This document shows positions 9,243 through 17,910 of a stretch of DNA of 64,000 bases, piece by piece. Location of the stretch: NCBI RefSeq assembly GCF_000426845.1, contig NZ_AUGD01000014.1:124001-188000 (forward strand). Reading direction: 5' to 3'. The stretch comes from Bradyrhizobium sp. in8p8. GTDB taxonomy: Bacteria > Pseudomonadota > Alphaproteobacteria > Rhizobiales > Xanthobacteraceae. Within the stretch, counting starts at the first letter, position 1; every line of letters starts with the position of its first letter. The notes under the pieces are model-generated. The model had not been told where the DNA came from. It saw only the letters and a program-made list of their open reading frames with translations, and searched no databases. Both the position numbers and the translations under genes were made by a program.

Positions 9243-10070
9243 ATGCCGATGACGATTGCGACCGTGATGGTCTACGTTGATCCCGATCAGCAGGCGGAAG
9301 GGCAAGTCCGCATCGCCCGGGACGTCGCAGACAGATTTGGAGCATCGCTGATCGGCGTTTCCGCCTTCGCGGTCGAGCCTCCGTTTGTGGCGGAGGGCGT
9401 CATTATCAAGGAAACAACCGCGGATGACCTGAAGCGGATGAGGTCGGCGCTCTCCGACAAGGAGCAATGGTTTCGCACCGTGGCCGCGTTGCCTAAAGAA
9501 CGGGTGGAGTGGCGCTGCGGTGTGGAATACCCAACCACATTTCTGACCAATGAAGCGCGATCGGCCGATCTGGTGGTGGTCAGGCGGACGCAGGAAAAAA
9601 TGGATCAATTCCATTTCATTGATCCAGCCGAGGCGATGATGCGGATGGGAAGACCGACGCTACTAGTGCCTGATCATGTTCCGACGTTGAGTGCCGACCA
9701 CGTCCTGGTCGGTTGGAAAGACTCTCGCGAGGCAAGAATCGCCGTGCGAGATGCGCTGCCGTTCCTCTCGAGAGCTTCGCAGGTCACGATTGTCGAGATC
9801 TGCACATCCGATGAACAGGACCAAGCGCGCCACCGCGTCCGCGATGTCGCGAAATATCTGCAGGCCCATGCCGTAAAATGCCAAGGCGATGTGCGCGTGC
9901 ACATGGCGGAACCGGATGCGCACCAGCTTGTTCGCGTGGCAAAGGACGAGGGAGCCGATCTGATCGTAACCGGAGGCTACGGCCACAGTCGGCTCGGCGA
10001 GTGGATGTTCGGGGGCATGACCCACGGCCTGATGAACGAGGCGGCGGTCTGCGTGATGATGTCGCACTAG
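9243..10070 (+). CDS. Universal stress protein, tandem Usp domains (about 275 aa)
   Basis: A cytoplasmic universal stress protein made of two Usp domains. The second half carries the ATP-loop-like signature G-2x-G-9x-G: VTGGYGHSRLGEWMFGGMT near residues 245-265. The start is ATG 9243 or ATG 9249, since the GCGGAG ribosome binding site serves both, while the GTG at 9225 is less likely. It is the first of two adjacent Usp genes and is preceded by a perfect FixK-type box. Tandem Usp proteins of this kind are common in FNR/FixK regulons, where they support survival without oxygen. The precise role is unknown. Confidence 0.88.
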   Translation: MPMTIATVMVYVDPDQQAEGQVRIARDVADRFGASLIGVSAFAVEPPFVAEGVIIKETTADDLKRMRSALSDKEQWFRTVAALPKERVEWRCGVEYPTTFLTNEARSADLVVVRRTQEKMDQFHFIDPAEAMMRMGRPTLLVPDHVPTLSADHVLVGWKDSREARIAVRDALPFLSRASQVTIVEICTSDEQDQARHRVRDVAKYLQAHAVKCQGDVRVHMAEPDAHQLVRVAKDEGADLIVTGGYGHSRLGEWMFGGMTHGLMNEAAVCVMMSH

Positions 10071-10110
10071 ATTGGCTGTCTCCGTCCCTAGGCACAGTGG
10101 TGGCATTGTT

Positions 10111-10124
10111 ATGAGCTAGATCAG
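10111..10124. promoter_or_regulatory. Degenerate FixK/FNR-like box upstream of second Usp gene
   Basis: ATGAGCTAGATCAG keeps the TGA-N6-TCA core but has two outer mismatches. It is 57 bases upstream of the ATG, almost the same position as the better box of the paralogous Usp gene at 43819 (55 bases), which supports it as a real site. Confidence 0.45.
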
Positions 10125-10181
10125 GTGGTCCGGACCTCTAGGGGCGACCTTTGAAGAAGAAATTGCATCTCCGGAGACGCC

Positions 10182-11018
10182 ATGGCCATCAGAGACGTTC
10201 TACTCACGCTCACCAGCTATCCAGATCCGACGCCGGTTTCAGTGATTGATCGCGCCGTGTCGCTGGCCTCAACTTTCGGCGCCCACATCGCGGCGATCTC
10301 GTGTGAAGCTCATGTGCAGGTTCCCGGCAGCTTCCTGGGTGGCGCCGGGAATCTCGGGTCGATCGTGGCGAGCGAGGCGCACAAGAGCCGAAAGAACGCA
10401 CAGGATCTGCTGGCGGCGTTTGAGGAGGCCGCTCAGAAATCCGGCGTGCTGCACGAGATTGTTCTCGAACGTTGTCTGACGTCTGAAGTGCCGGACCTGT
10501 TGGTGGAATACGCGCGGCTGCGCGACCTCACCATCGTGCCGGTGCCAGAATCCTACGACCAATGGTATGCCGAAGCCGTCATCTTCGGGTCCGGACGACC
10601 GACTTTAGTGGTCCCCGAAGCCCCGGCATCCGGGCTGATCGACCTGAACAGGGTGCTCGTTGCCTGGGACTTCAGCCGCGCGGCGGCCCGCGCGGTCTCC
10701 GATGCCACCCCGATCCTTGAGAAGGCGCACGAGGTGCGCATCCTCACGGTGACCAACGAGAAAGCGATATCGAGCCGGCGCTCGCCGTCCGAACTCCCCA
10801 AGAACCTGTCCCGGCACGGAATCGATGTGATCGTCGAGGAGGTGGATGCCGCCGGACGGGCGATCGGCGAGATTCTTGCGGCGCGGACTGCATCCTGCCG
10901 AGCGGATCTCCTCGTCATGGGCGCCTATGGCCATTCGCGTTTCCGCGAATTCATATTGGGAGGCGCGACCCGAAGCATCCTGACGGGGCCGCCGATTCCC
11001 GTGCTGTTTTCCCACTAA
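10182..11018 (+). CDS. Universal stress protein, paralog of the gene at 43819 (278 aa)
   Basis: A tandem-domain universal stress protein. The second Usp domain ends with VMGAYGHSRFREFILGG, the nucleotide-loop signature. By hand alignment it differs from the product of the gene at 43819 at 46 of 278 positions (about 83 percent identity, no gaps), so the two are recent paralogs. Their leaders also match around the ribosome binding site (TTGCAT..CGGAGA). The ABC exporter genes begin about 20-50 bases downstream on the same strand and are likely co-transcribed. The conserved Usp role is stress survival, and its ligand is unknown. Confidence 0.9.
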   Translation: MAIRDVLLTLTSYPDPTPVSVIDRAVSLASTFGAHIAAISCEAHVQVPGSFLGGAGNLGSIVASEAHKSRKNAQDLLAAFEEAAQKSGVLHEIVLERCLTSEVPDLLVEYARLRDLTIVPVPESYDQWYAEAVIFGSGRPTLVVPEAPASGLIDLNRVLVAWDFSRAAARAVSDATPILEKAHEVRILTVTNEKAISSRRSPSELPKNLSRHGIDVIVEEVDAAGRAIGEILAARTASCRADLLVMGAYGHSRFREFILGGATRSILTGPPIPVLFSH

Positions 11019-11066
11019 ACGGTTCGGACGACTCCGCAAGTGCCGCTTACTCCGCTCCAAACGCAC

Positions 11067-11804
11067 ATGGACGCAAATCCGGTCAGAGACGAAGGGAGAA
11101 TAGTCCCGGTGTTTTGTGCCCGGGGGCTTTCTAAGACGTATCTGATGGGAGAGGTCGAGGTGCACGCGCTCCGAGACGTCGATCTCGACATCTTCGAAGG
11201 CGAGTTCGTCGTGCTCCTCGGGCCGTCCGGGTCGGGCAAGTCGACCCTGCTGAACATCCTGGGTGGTCTAGATAGCCCAACTTCGGGCGAGGCCCACTGG
11301 CGCGACCACAACCTGGTCGGCGCGACTGATGTGGAATTGACCCGGTATCGGCGCGAGCACGTCGGCTTCGTCTTTCAGTTCTACAATCTCATCCCCAGCC
11401 TCACAGTGCTGGAGAACGTCGCACTGGTGAACGAAATTGCGGACAAGCCGCTCGATCCGCTCGAGGTGCTCGCGCTCGTCGGGCTCGAAAAGCGGATCGA
11501 CCACTTCCCCTCGCAACTGTCCGGCGGCGAGCAGCAGCGCGTCGCGGTTGCCCGCGCCATCGTGAAGTCGCCGGACGTGTTGCTGTGCGACGAGCCGACG
11601 GGAGCGCTGGATTACGAGACCGGCAAGGTAGTGCTGGCGGCGATCGCGCGAGCCAACGAGCGGCTCGGTACCACAACGATCATCATCACGCACAATGCCG
11701 CGATCGCGGGCATGGCAGACCGCGTGCTGCGGCTCGGTGGCGGGCGGATCGTCGGCGAGGAGCGCAATGCACACCGACTGTCGGCAGACGAGGTGCACTG
11801 GTGA
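11067..11804 (+). CDS. ABC transporter ATP-binding protein, LolD/MacB-type (245 aa)
   Basis: The nucleotide-binding subunit of a mechanotransmission-type ABC system. Walker A is GPSGSGKST (near residue 52), the signature is LSGGEQQRVAVARA (near residue 152) and Walker B is VLLCDEPTGALD. The Q-loop FQFYNLIPSLT matches the LolD/MacB/FtsE group. The start could be GTG 11040 or ATG 11067, and neither has a strong ribosome binding site. Its stop overlaps the GTG of the permease gene. The set ATPase, FtsX-type permease and HlyD-type adaptor resembles MacAB, which exports substrates from the periplasm or inner membrane. The substrate is unknown. Confidence 0.9.
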   Translation: MDANPVRDEGRIVPVFCARGLSKTYLMGEVEVHALRDVDLDIFEGEFVVLLGPSGSGKSTLLNILGGLDSPTSGEAHWRDHNLVGATDVELTRYRREHVGFVFQFYNLIPSLTVLENVALVNEIADKPLDPLEVLALVGLEKRIDHFPSQLSGGEQQRVAVARAIVKSPDVLLCDEPTGALDYETGKVVLAAIARANERLGTTTIIITHNAAIAGMADRVLRLGGGRIVGEERNAHRLSADEVHW

Positions 11805-14164
11805 GCCTGCTCGATCGAAAACTGCTGCGCGATATTGCCGCAATGCGGGGCCAGGTGATTACCATCGCCCTGCTGGTTGCCGCCGGCGTCGCCGTCTTCG
11901 TCGGCTCAGTCTCGACTTACAACTCGCTCAGTACGGCGGTCGAGCGCTTCTACGCAACCGCGCGATTCCCGCAGGTCTTCGTGACGCTCAAGCGTGCGCC
12001 GCTATCGATCGTTCCGCAGCTCAACACCATTCCCGGGGTCGCGACCGTGGAACCCCGTATTGTTCGCGAGGTCATCGTGGACTGGCCGGCCGCTTCGCAG
12101 CCGGTCTCGGCCCGCATGGTGTCGCTCAGCCATGCCGGCGACGAACGGCTTGCCCGACTGCATTTGCGCCGCGGCGCGGCGCCAGAGCCCGGTTCCGCAA
12201 GAAGCGCGGCGGTCAACGAAGCGTTTGCCGAAGCCAACGGCGTGAATCCCGGTGACGACATCCGCGTGCTGCTCAACGGCAAGGTGGAAGCCTTTCACGT
12301 GTCCGGCGTCGCGCTCTCGCCCGAATATGTCTACGCTGTCAAGCCGGGCCTTCCGATTCCGGACGACCGGCTCTATGCCATTCTCTGGGTTGACCGCAGC
12401 GCGGCGGAAGCCGCCTTCGACATGAAGGGGGCTTTCAATGATGCCATCGTTTCGCTGGCGCCGAGCACCGATCCTAAAGCTGTGATCGACGAGCTGGATC
12501 GGGTGCTCGAAGCTTACGGATCGGTCGGCGCTGTTGAGCGACGGGATCAACCGTCCAACCGGTTTCTCGAAGACGAGCTGAACCAGCAGAAGGTGATGTC
12601 GACCACCATCCCGTTCATCTTCTTCGGCGTCGCAGCGTTCCTGCTCAACAGCGCACTGGGCAGGCTGGTGGCTGCCCAGCGCGAGCAGATCGCTGCGTTG
12701 AAGGCGTTGGGCTTTCCGACCGCGGCGCTGATCCTGCACTATCTGAAGCTGATACTCATCATCGTGCTGATCGGGTCGGTGCTGGGGATTGCAGCCGGCT
12801 GGGGCTTTGGAAAAGCGATGATCGCAAGTTATCAGGGGTTCTTTCGTCTGCCGGAGCTGCCGTTCGGGCTCACCCCTTGGTCGGCAGTGCTGGGCATTGC
12901 GATCAGCCTGACCGCGGCTTCTCTCGGCGTCTTGACTGCATTACGGCAGGTCGTCCGCCTTGCGCCAGCGGTCGCCATGCGGCCGGCCGCGCCGCTTGGC
13001 TTTCGTCGCTCCTGGATCGAGGCGCTCCTGCCACGCACCGCGACCAGGTCACGCCGGCTGATGATCATGCGGAATACGGCCGGACGCCCATTTCGCTCGC
13101 TCATGACTGTGATCGGGGTTGCCTTTGCCGTGCCGATGATGGTGCTGGGACTCTTTTGGCGCGACGCCATCAACGAGATGATCGACCTCCAGTTCAACCT
13201 GGTCGAACGCGGCAACACGACGGTGACGTTTCCACACCCCATGAATCGCTCGATCATGCGCGATCTGGCACGCGAGCCCGGCGTTCTCGTGGCGGAAGGG
13301 CAGCGCATCGTGCCGGTGCGCCTCCGCGCCGGGCAGCGCAGCTATTTGACGTCTGTGATCGGTCTGTCTGCCGGGGGCGAGTTGCGCCGACCGCACGATG
13401 CCATGCTGCGCCCAATCGCGGCCACGCCCGACGGAATTACGCTCACCCGGCGGCTTGCCGAACGGCTTGATGTGAAAGCCGGCGATGTCATTGCGGTCGA
13501 GGCGATGGAGGGACGGCGGCGCAAGCGCGATCTCCCGGTTAGCGCTATCGTCGACGAGTCGATCGGAATGGCATCCTACATGGAGATCGAGACCCTGAAC
13601 CGCTTCACCGACGAGGGCGCCGTGATTTCGGCTGCGAGCTTGTACGTCGAGCGTGCGGCGATGCCGGCATTGGGGCAGAGGTTCAAGAATCTCCCGACCA
13701 TCGAATCGGTGTCGATGAAGGCGTACACGATTTCATCCTTCATGGAGAAGATCGCCGGTCTCGTGTTCGTGACGGCAGGTATCCTTGCCGCTTTCGCCAC
13801 GATCATCACCGTAGGTGTGGTCTACAACAGCGCGCGCATCAGCTTGCAGGAGCGCGCTTGGGAGTTGGCGAGCCTGCGGGTGCTGGGCTTTACCCGCGGC
13901 GAGGTTGCGGGCATCCTCTTCGGCGAGTTTGCCATCGAGATCGCGCTGGGGATTCTGATCGGCCTGCCGCTGTCGCACGCCGTTATCGGCCTGATCACCA
14001 GATTTCATTCCAACGAGAGCTTCCAGATACCCGCCGTGATCGCGCCGCAGACCTATTTCATCGCAGCCGGTGTTGTGTTGGCCGCGGCCGCCGTCAGCGC
14101 CTACATCGTCAAAGGTCGTGTCGATCGGCTCGATTTGGTCGCAGCTCTCAAGACCAGGGAATGA
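11801..14164 (+). CDS. FtsX/MacB-type ABC permease (787 aa)
   Basis: A large permease with an N-terminal membrane helix (residues 15-40), a periplasmic MacB-like domain, and two sets of three helices (about residues 265-400 and 640-780) typical of duplicated FtsX permeases. GTG 11801 overlaps the ATPase stop (GTGA), and the stop overlaps the adaptor ATG (ATGA), so the three genes are translationally coupled. The family couples cytoplasmic ATP hydrolysis to periplasmic movements without passing substrate through its own core. No outer-membrane TolC partner lies nearby, so any complete tripartite pump would use one encoded elsewhere. Confidence 0.88.
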   Translation: MSLLDRKLLRDIAAMRGQVITIALLVAAGVAVFVGSVSTYNSLSTAVERFYATARFPQVFVTLKRAPLSIVPQLNTIPGVATVEPRIVREVIVDWPAASQPVSARMVSLSHAGDERLARLHLRRGAAPEPGSARSAAVNEAFAEANGVNPGDDIRVLLNGKVEAFHVSGVALSPEYVYAVKPGLPIPDDRLYAILWVDRSAAEAAFDMKGAFNDAIVSLAPSTDPKAVIDELDRVLEAYGSVGAVERRDQPSNRFLEDELNQQKVMSTTIPFIFFGVAAFLLNSALGRLVAAQREQIAALKALGFPTAALILHYLKLILIIVLIGSVLGIAAGWGFGKAMIASYQGFFRLPELPFGLTPWSAVLGIAISLTAASLGVLTALRQVVRLAPAVAMRPAAPLGFRRSWIEALLPRTATRSRRLMIMRNTAGRPFRSLMTVIGVAFAVPMMVLGLFWRDAINEMIDLQFNLVERGNTTVTFPHPMNRSIMRDLAREPGVLVAEGQRIVPVRLRAGQRSYLTSVIGLSAGGELRRPHDAMLRPIAATPDGITLTRRLAERLDVKAGDVIAVEAMEGRRRKRDLPVSAIVDESIGMASYMEIETLNRFTDEGAVISAASLYVERAAMPALGQRFKNLPTIESVSMKAYTISSFMEKIAGLVFVTAGILAAFATIITVGVVYNSARISLQERAWELASLRVLGFTRGEVAGILFGEFAIEIALGILIGLPLSHAVIGLITRFHSNESFQIPAVIAPQTYFIAAGVVLAAAAVSAYIVKGRVDRLDLVAALKTRE

Positions 14165-15366
14165 GCATGCATATCACGGGCCGCCATATCGGGATTGCCG
14201 GCGGGCTTCTGGCAGCCGCCGGAATCACGGCCTGGCTCTTAATCCCGGCGCCGGTGCCGGTCGAGACTGCCGCGGTGACGAAGGGAAGGTTCGTCGCCAC
14301 CGTCGATGAGGACGGCAAGACGCGTGTGCGTGAGCGATACGTGGTCGCGGCGCCGCTCGCCGGGCGGCTGAGCCGAATCCGCTTCAAGGTCGGCGACCAG
14401 GTCCGGGTCGATGATGCCGTTGCGACGATTACCCCATCTCCAGCGCCGCTGATGGATTCCCGGACCCGCCGCGAAGTCGAGGAAATGCTCGGAACAGCCG
14501 AAGCCAACCTGGAGCGCGCCAAGGCCATTGTCGAGCGTGCGCGGGCCCAGAGGGAGCAGGGCAACACCGACCTGGTGCGGACGAAAACCTTGGCTCAGCA
14601 AGGGGCCGCAACGGCGCAGGCCCTCGAGCGTGCAGAACTCGCGATGCGCCTTGCCGACAGGGATTTGCGTGCGGCGGAGTTTCAGGAACACGCCGCAGAG
14701 CACGAGATCAGCCAACAGCGCGCATTGTTGGCGCGATACGGCAGCGACGGCGGCGGGCACCCGGATAGCTGGAACGTCGCATCGCCTGTTGCCGGCGTGG
14801 TGCTGAAGGTCGCCCAGGAAAGCGAGACGATCGTCCAGCCGGGCGCTCCACTCCTGGACATTGGCGACGCCGGGGATATCGAAGTCGTCGTCGACGTCTT
14901 GAGCACCGATGCCGTCGAGATCCGACCAGGAGCTGAGGTCGTCATCGATCATTGGGGTGGGGAGGGAAAGCTGAAGGGTCGCGTTCGCCGGGTCGAGCCG
15001 GCGGCTTTTACCAAGATCTCGACGCTCGGCGTTGAGGAGCAGAGGGTGAATGTTCTCGTCGATATCCTCTCGCCAACGGAGCAGTGGGCGCGGCTGGGCG
15101 ACGCCTATCAGGTGGATGTTCAGATCACCGTCTTCGCGCTGGACGATGCCACGACCGTTCCGGCCGGTGCGCTCTTTCGTCGCGGGGAAGACTGGAATGT
15201 CTATGTGGCGAGGGAAGGTCGCGCCGAATTGCGCCAGATTGAGCTCGTACGCCGGTCCGGCCGCCTCGCAGCCGTCGCCGCCGGACTTACTCCCGGCGAA
15301 GTGGTCATCGTCTACCCTAGCGACCGCGTTGCACCGGGTACGCGCGTTGCACCACGACCGCGTTGA
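14161..15366 (+). CDS. HlyD-family periplasmic adaptor of the ABC exporter (401 aa)
   Basis: An inner-membrane-anchored adaptor. One helix lies near residues 8-28, followed by a lipoyl half-motif, a coiled-coil hairpin (about residues 95-190, rich in Ala/Glu/Arg), the second lipoyl half (SPVAGVVLKVAQESETI) and beta-barrel domains. It starts at ATG 14161, overlapping the permease stop. With the two upstream genes it forms a MacA/MacB-like set directly behind a universal stress protein gene. The distal ribosome-binding pattern and overlaps support one operon from 10182 to 15366. The exported compound cannot be told from the sequence. Confidence 0.88.
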   Translation: MSMHITGRHIGIAGGLLAAAGITAWLLIPAPVPVETAAVTKGRFVATVDEDGKTRVRERYVVAAPLAGRLSRIRFKVGDQVRVDDAVATITPSPAPLMDSRTRREVEEMLGTAEANLERAKAIVERARAQREQGNTDLVRTKTLAQQGAATAQALERAELAMRLADRDLRAAEFQEHAAEHEISQQRALLARYGSDGGGHPDSWNVASPVAGVVLKVAQESETIVQPGAPLLDIGDAGDIEVVVDVLSTDAVEIRPGAEVVIDHWGGEGKLKGRVRRVEPAAFTKISTLGVEEQRVNVLVDILSPTEQWARLGDAYQVDVQITVFALDDATTVPAGALFRRGEDWNVYVAREGRAELRQIELVRRSGRLAAVAAGLTPGEVVIVYPSDRVAPGTRVAPRPR

Positions 15367-15425
15367 AGAGACCGCCCGCCTTCTTGCTTGTTCCGGGCCC
15401 CTGCTGGTCCCGCCACGCGACCATA

Positions 15426-16106
15426 TCATTCACGGGCGCTTCGATGACAGCGCACACAATTTTCGAAGTTTCCTATGCCTTCTTTGATGTGTTCGCGGCG
15501 AACGTTCTCCACGTTGTGGGCATGGCAGCCGTAGCACGTATATTGCTTGAAATCGGTGCCGGGATGGCAGGTTGCACAATTCGCATTGTGGTTTGAATCC
15601 AGCTTGAAGAACTCGGAATGATCGAAGGTAGCGGGCTTCCAGCGTTCCAGGCGATGGCATTGCATGCAGTTTGCGGTGAAATTCGCATGGAAATCGCTTT
15701 TGGGCGCTGCGTGACAGCTTTCGCACCGCTCCCGCTTTGAAGCCTGAAGTAGCTCATGGCGGAAAATTGTACGGCTGCGCGTCGGAAACAAGCCGACATG
15801 CTCGCTATGGCAGGCGACACAATCCTCGACGGTGAGATCTCGATGAAAGCTTGCCTTTTGAGTATCGCTCGCGAGCGGGACACCGTTCGTTGTACGCAAG
15901 CCTATATCTGCAACAGAGTGACAATTCGTGCATCGTTGGGGTGATGCGCCGAGAAACGGTGCATGGCAGCCGAAGCAATCCATCGCGAGCGCAGCGTGCC
16001 CTTCGCTCAGATGCCCCGGACTGATCATCAAGTCCGGATAGGTGACGGCGAGCGCCATGATTGCTGTGATGCTCAACGTGATTGCCAGCAGGGCGGCACG
16101 TCTCAT
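15426..16106 (-). CDS. Octaheme c-type cytochrome, membrane-anchored (226 aa)
   Basis: Eight CXXCH heme-attachment motifs are present: CFGCH, CTNCH, CVACH, CESCH, CMQCH, CATCH, CYGCH and CVRCH. A single N-terminal hydrophobic segment (about residues 5-25) serves as signal or anchor. The protein should lie in the periplasm and carry electrons. The ATG at 16106 overlaps the stop of the cytochrome b gene just upstream (ATGA), so the two are translationally coupled and likely form a quinol-linked module. The heme spacing is not that of NrfA or NapC as far as I can judge. The terminal acceptor is unknown. Confidence 0.88.
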   Translation of the reverse strand: MRRAALLAITLSITAIMALAVTYPDLMISPGHLSEGHAALAMDCFGCHAPFLGASPQRCTNCHSVADIGLRTTNGVPLASDTQKASFHRDLTVEDCVACHSEHVGLFPTRSRTIFRHELLQASKRERCESCHAAPKSDFHANFTANCMQCHRLERWKPATFDHSEFFKLDSNHNANCATCHPGTDFKQYTCYGCHAHNVENVRREHIKEGIGNFENCVRCHRSARE

Positions 16107-16690
16107 CGCCAGCCCCAAAACAGAAGAACAGTTACAACGTGCGCGATGGCCAGTACTGCGAAGGCGAGCGTGATCGGCAAATGCACGACCTTCCATTGCC
16201 TGACTGCATCAAACGCCAGGCTGTCCCAGTACAATTGCTCATCAAGGGCGGCCTGGGGCACGCCTTGCTCACGCAACTCCTGCCGTGCGGATTCCAGTCT
16301 GCGCCCCGCGCTCTTCAGCAAATACTTCCCCGTGAGGCCGCTTCCGACGTTAGTCAGCATCGCTCCGACAGCCAACCACGGCAGAATTGCGTTGAAATGG
16401 ACACCGGCGTGCACCAGGATTAGCAACGACCCGGTCCAGGCCATTCTCTGATGAACGACGAGGAGCTGTACGGGGCGTCCGAGGTCGAGCAATTTCCGCT
16501 TGTTGAGCGAATAGCTGAATGACCCGAGAATGAGGAGAGTTCCGGGAATTCCAAGATAGCGGCCAATCCAGACTTTGCCGAACGCATGAAGGGCGGCATC
16601 GGCAAGCAGAGCTGCAAGGACGAGCGCCGCAAATGCCGCGAAGAAAGGAAGGATCTCACGGCGAAGTAGGTCGGCTCGTGTTTTTGCCAT
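16103..16690 (-). CDS. Cytochrome b-type membrane protein, partner of the octaheme cytochrome (195 aa)
   Basis: The protein has four to five hydrophobic segments with candidate heme-ligand histidines in pairs: VVHQRMAW and LVHAGVHFN in the middle, then VVHLP and IAHVV near the C-terminus. This is a cytochrome b561/ferric-reductase-like layout. The start is ATG 16690 (MAKTRADLL), and the longer frame reaching 17029 is non-coding and overlaps the divergent gene. It precedes and overlaps the octaheme cytochrome gene. I infer that it passes electrons from quinol, or across the membrane, to the periplasmic cytochrome. Confidence 0.75.
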   Translation of the reverse strand: MAKTRADLLRREILPFFAAFAALVLAALLADAALHAFGKVWIGRYLGIPGTLLILGSFSYSLNKRKLLDLGRPVQLLVVHQRMAWTGSLLILVHAGVHFNAILPWLAVGAMLTNVGSGLTGKYLLKSAGRRLESARQELREQGVPQAALDEQLYWDSLAFDAVRQWKVVHLPITLAFAVLAIAHVVTVLLFWGWR

Positions 16691-16793
16691 CCGTCGAGCT
16701 CCGGGATGCGCCAGATCAAAACACAGAAGGGGAATAGCCTGAGGCCAGGACCCAAACGACGATCCACGTTGCGCGAAATGGTCAAATGTTGCC

Positions 16794-16807
16794 CTGACGT
16801 GGATCAA
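16794..16807. promoter_or_regulatory. FixK/FNR-like box between cytochrome pair and membrane protein gene
   Basis: CTGACGTGGATCAA differs from TTGA-N6-TCAA by one base. It is 21 bases upstream of the ATG at 16829 and 103 bases upstream of the divergent cytochrome b start at 16690. It could serve the cytochrome operon, or the rightward gene if that gene starts further downstream at 16868. Confidence 0.55.
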
Positions 16808-16828
16808 CAAGCGCTTAGGCAGAACGAA

Positions 16829-17404
16829 ATGCGCAAAGAAGACCAAAACACAGACAACATTATCGAAATGCGCGTCGGCACGGTCGAACAGCTCTTTCAC
16901 ACGCTCGATCCGTATCCATTTCGCGACAAGGACCTCGACCGAGAAGTCGAGGATTACATCGTTGGATGGGCAAGAGAATTGCCGCGTAATCGTCCTTTCA
17001 GGATCATCGTTCACTTCCCGGGGGATCAAGGACAGACGCGACTAGCCCAGGAGCTTCCGGAGGCCTTCAGCCGGTACTTCGCGGGCCGGGCTGGCGCCAT
17101 CCAAGGCGACCTGAACGAACTATTCCGGGTCGGCCGGAGGTCTCTCGCAATTGGCGTTACGATCTTGATCGCGTGCCTTTTCTCGGCACATTTTGCCGCT
17201 GGATATCTTATTGAAGCCCCTTTCCGAAGGTTGGTTGAGGAAAGCTTCCTGATCCTTGGGTGGGTCGCAAACTGGCGTCCGCTCGAGATATTTCTTTACG
17301 ACTGGTGGCCTCTTGCGAGACGCCGAGATCTCTACGGGCGGCTTTCCAGTGCGATCGTCGAGCGAAAGCAGTCTATTCCCGGCAGTACTGAGTCTGCGCG
17401 GTGA
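16829..17404 (+). CDS. Hypothetical protein with C-terminal membrane segment (191 aa)
   Basis: A soluble N-terminal domain of about 100 residues contains DREVEDYIVGWARELPRN. It is followed by a hydrophobic segment near residues 108-130 and a shorter one near 140-165. The start is ATG 16829 (MRKEDQN), and an alternative ATG lies at 16868. The protein is divergent from the cytochrome pair and shares its FixK-like box. I recall similar proteins of this size as conserved but unnamed in rhizobial and Rhodopseudomonas-like genomes. I cannot assign a function. Confidence 0.7.
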   Translation: MRKEDQNTDNIIEMRVGTVEQLFHTLDPYPFRDKDLDREVEDYIVGWARELPRNRPFRIIVHFPGDQGQTRLAQELPEAFSRYFAGRAGAIQGDLNELFRVGRRSLAIGVTILIACLFSAHFAAGYLIEAPFRRLVEESFLILGWVANWRPLEIFLYDWWPLARRRDLYGRLSSAIVERKQSIPGSTESAR

Positions 17405-17484
17405 TCGCATCCTTCAAAACTAGCGCCGATCAGGACCGCGATTGCTTCTCGTCTGTCGTGCGCGAGCGCTGTTAGCATGGACGC

Positions 17485-17745
17485 TCAGTGGCTTGGATTC
17501 TTGTCGTCCCGCAACCGCCACTCGCGGCCAGCTTTGCGGTGATCCCAGTCTCGCTGGTCCATCATTCGCTGCAGCCGATGAGTGGCGTTTCGGGTTCGGT
17601 CCGTCGCTTCCGGCTGATGCTCCCCGGCGCGCTGTGATGACTTGGACGGCGAGTAACCCTCGGTCGTTCCGAGCTGACCGGCGGAGCAGGGCATGCCGAA
17701 CGATAACACGGAAAAAACCGTGAGAACGCGAGCTAGTGTGCGCAT
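17485..17745 (-). CDS. Small exported hypothetical protein (86 aa)
   Basis: An N-terminal signal peptide (about 22 residues, ending near CSA-GQ) is followed by a highly charged mature part rich in Arg, Asp and Gln with the stretch MMDQRDWDHRKAGREWR. The start is ATG 17745, preceded by GGAGGAGG at good spacing. It is divergent from the P1B-5 metal ATPase gene, with a FixK-like box 45 bases upstream of this start. A small periplasmic protein next to a metal pump could be a metal-binding helper, but no such motif is evident. Confidence 0.7.
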   Translation of the reverse strand: MRTLARVLTVFSVLSFGMPCSAGQLGTTEGYSPSKSSQRAGEHQPEATDRTRNATHRLQRMMDQRDWDHRKAGREWRLRDDKNPSH

Positions 17746-17790
17746 GACGGCCTCCTCCAGGAAAGTATCGGACAAGCGATCGGCCAGATG

Positions 17791-17804
17791 TTGATTCAGG
17801 TCAT
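17791..17804. promoter_or_regulatory. FixK/FNR-like box between exported protein gene and P1B-5 ATPase
   Basis: TTGATTCAGGTCAT has one mismatch to TTGA-N6-TCAA. It lies 45 bases upstream of the start at 17745 and 106 bases upstream of the ATPase start at 17911. Confidence 0.55.
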
Positions 17805-17910
17805 GGTCGCATGAGGCTTCCGGATACAATTATTATTGCACCGCAATTGTTTGCTCGAACGGCGAAGCTGGTTTCGGATCAGATTCATTCGCAAAGTATG
17901 GAACGGAGCT

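Noticed and set aside
16691..17029. N-terminal extension of the cytochrome b gene
   Set aside because: It overlaps the divergent gene and has no family similarity; ATG 16690 gives the normal length.
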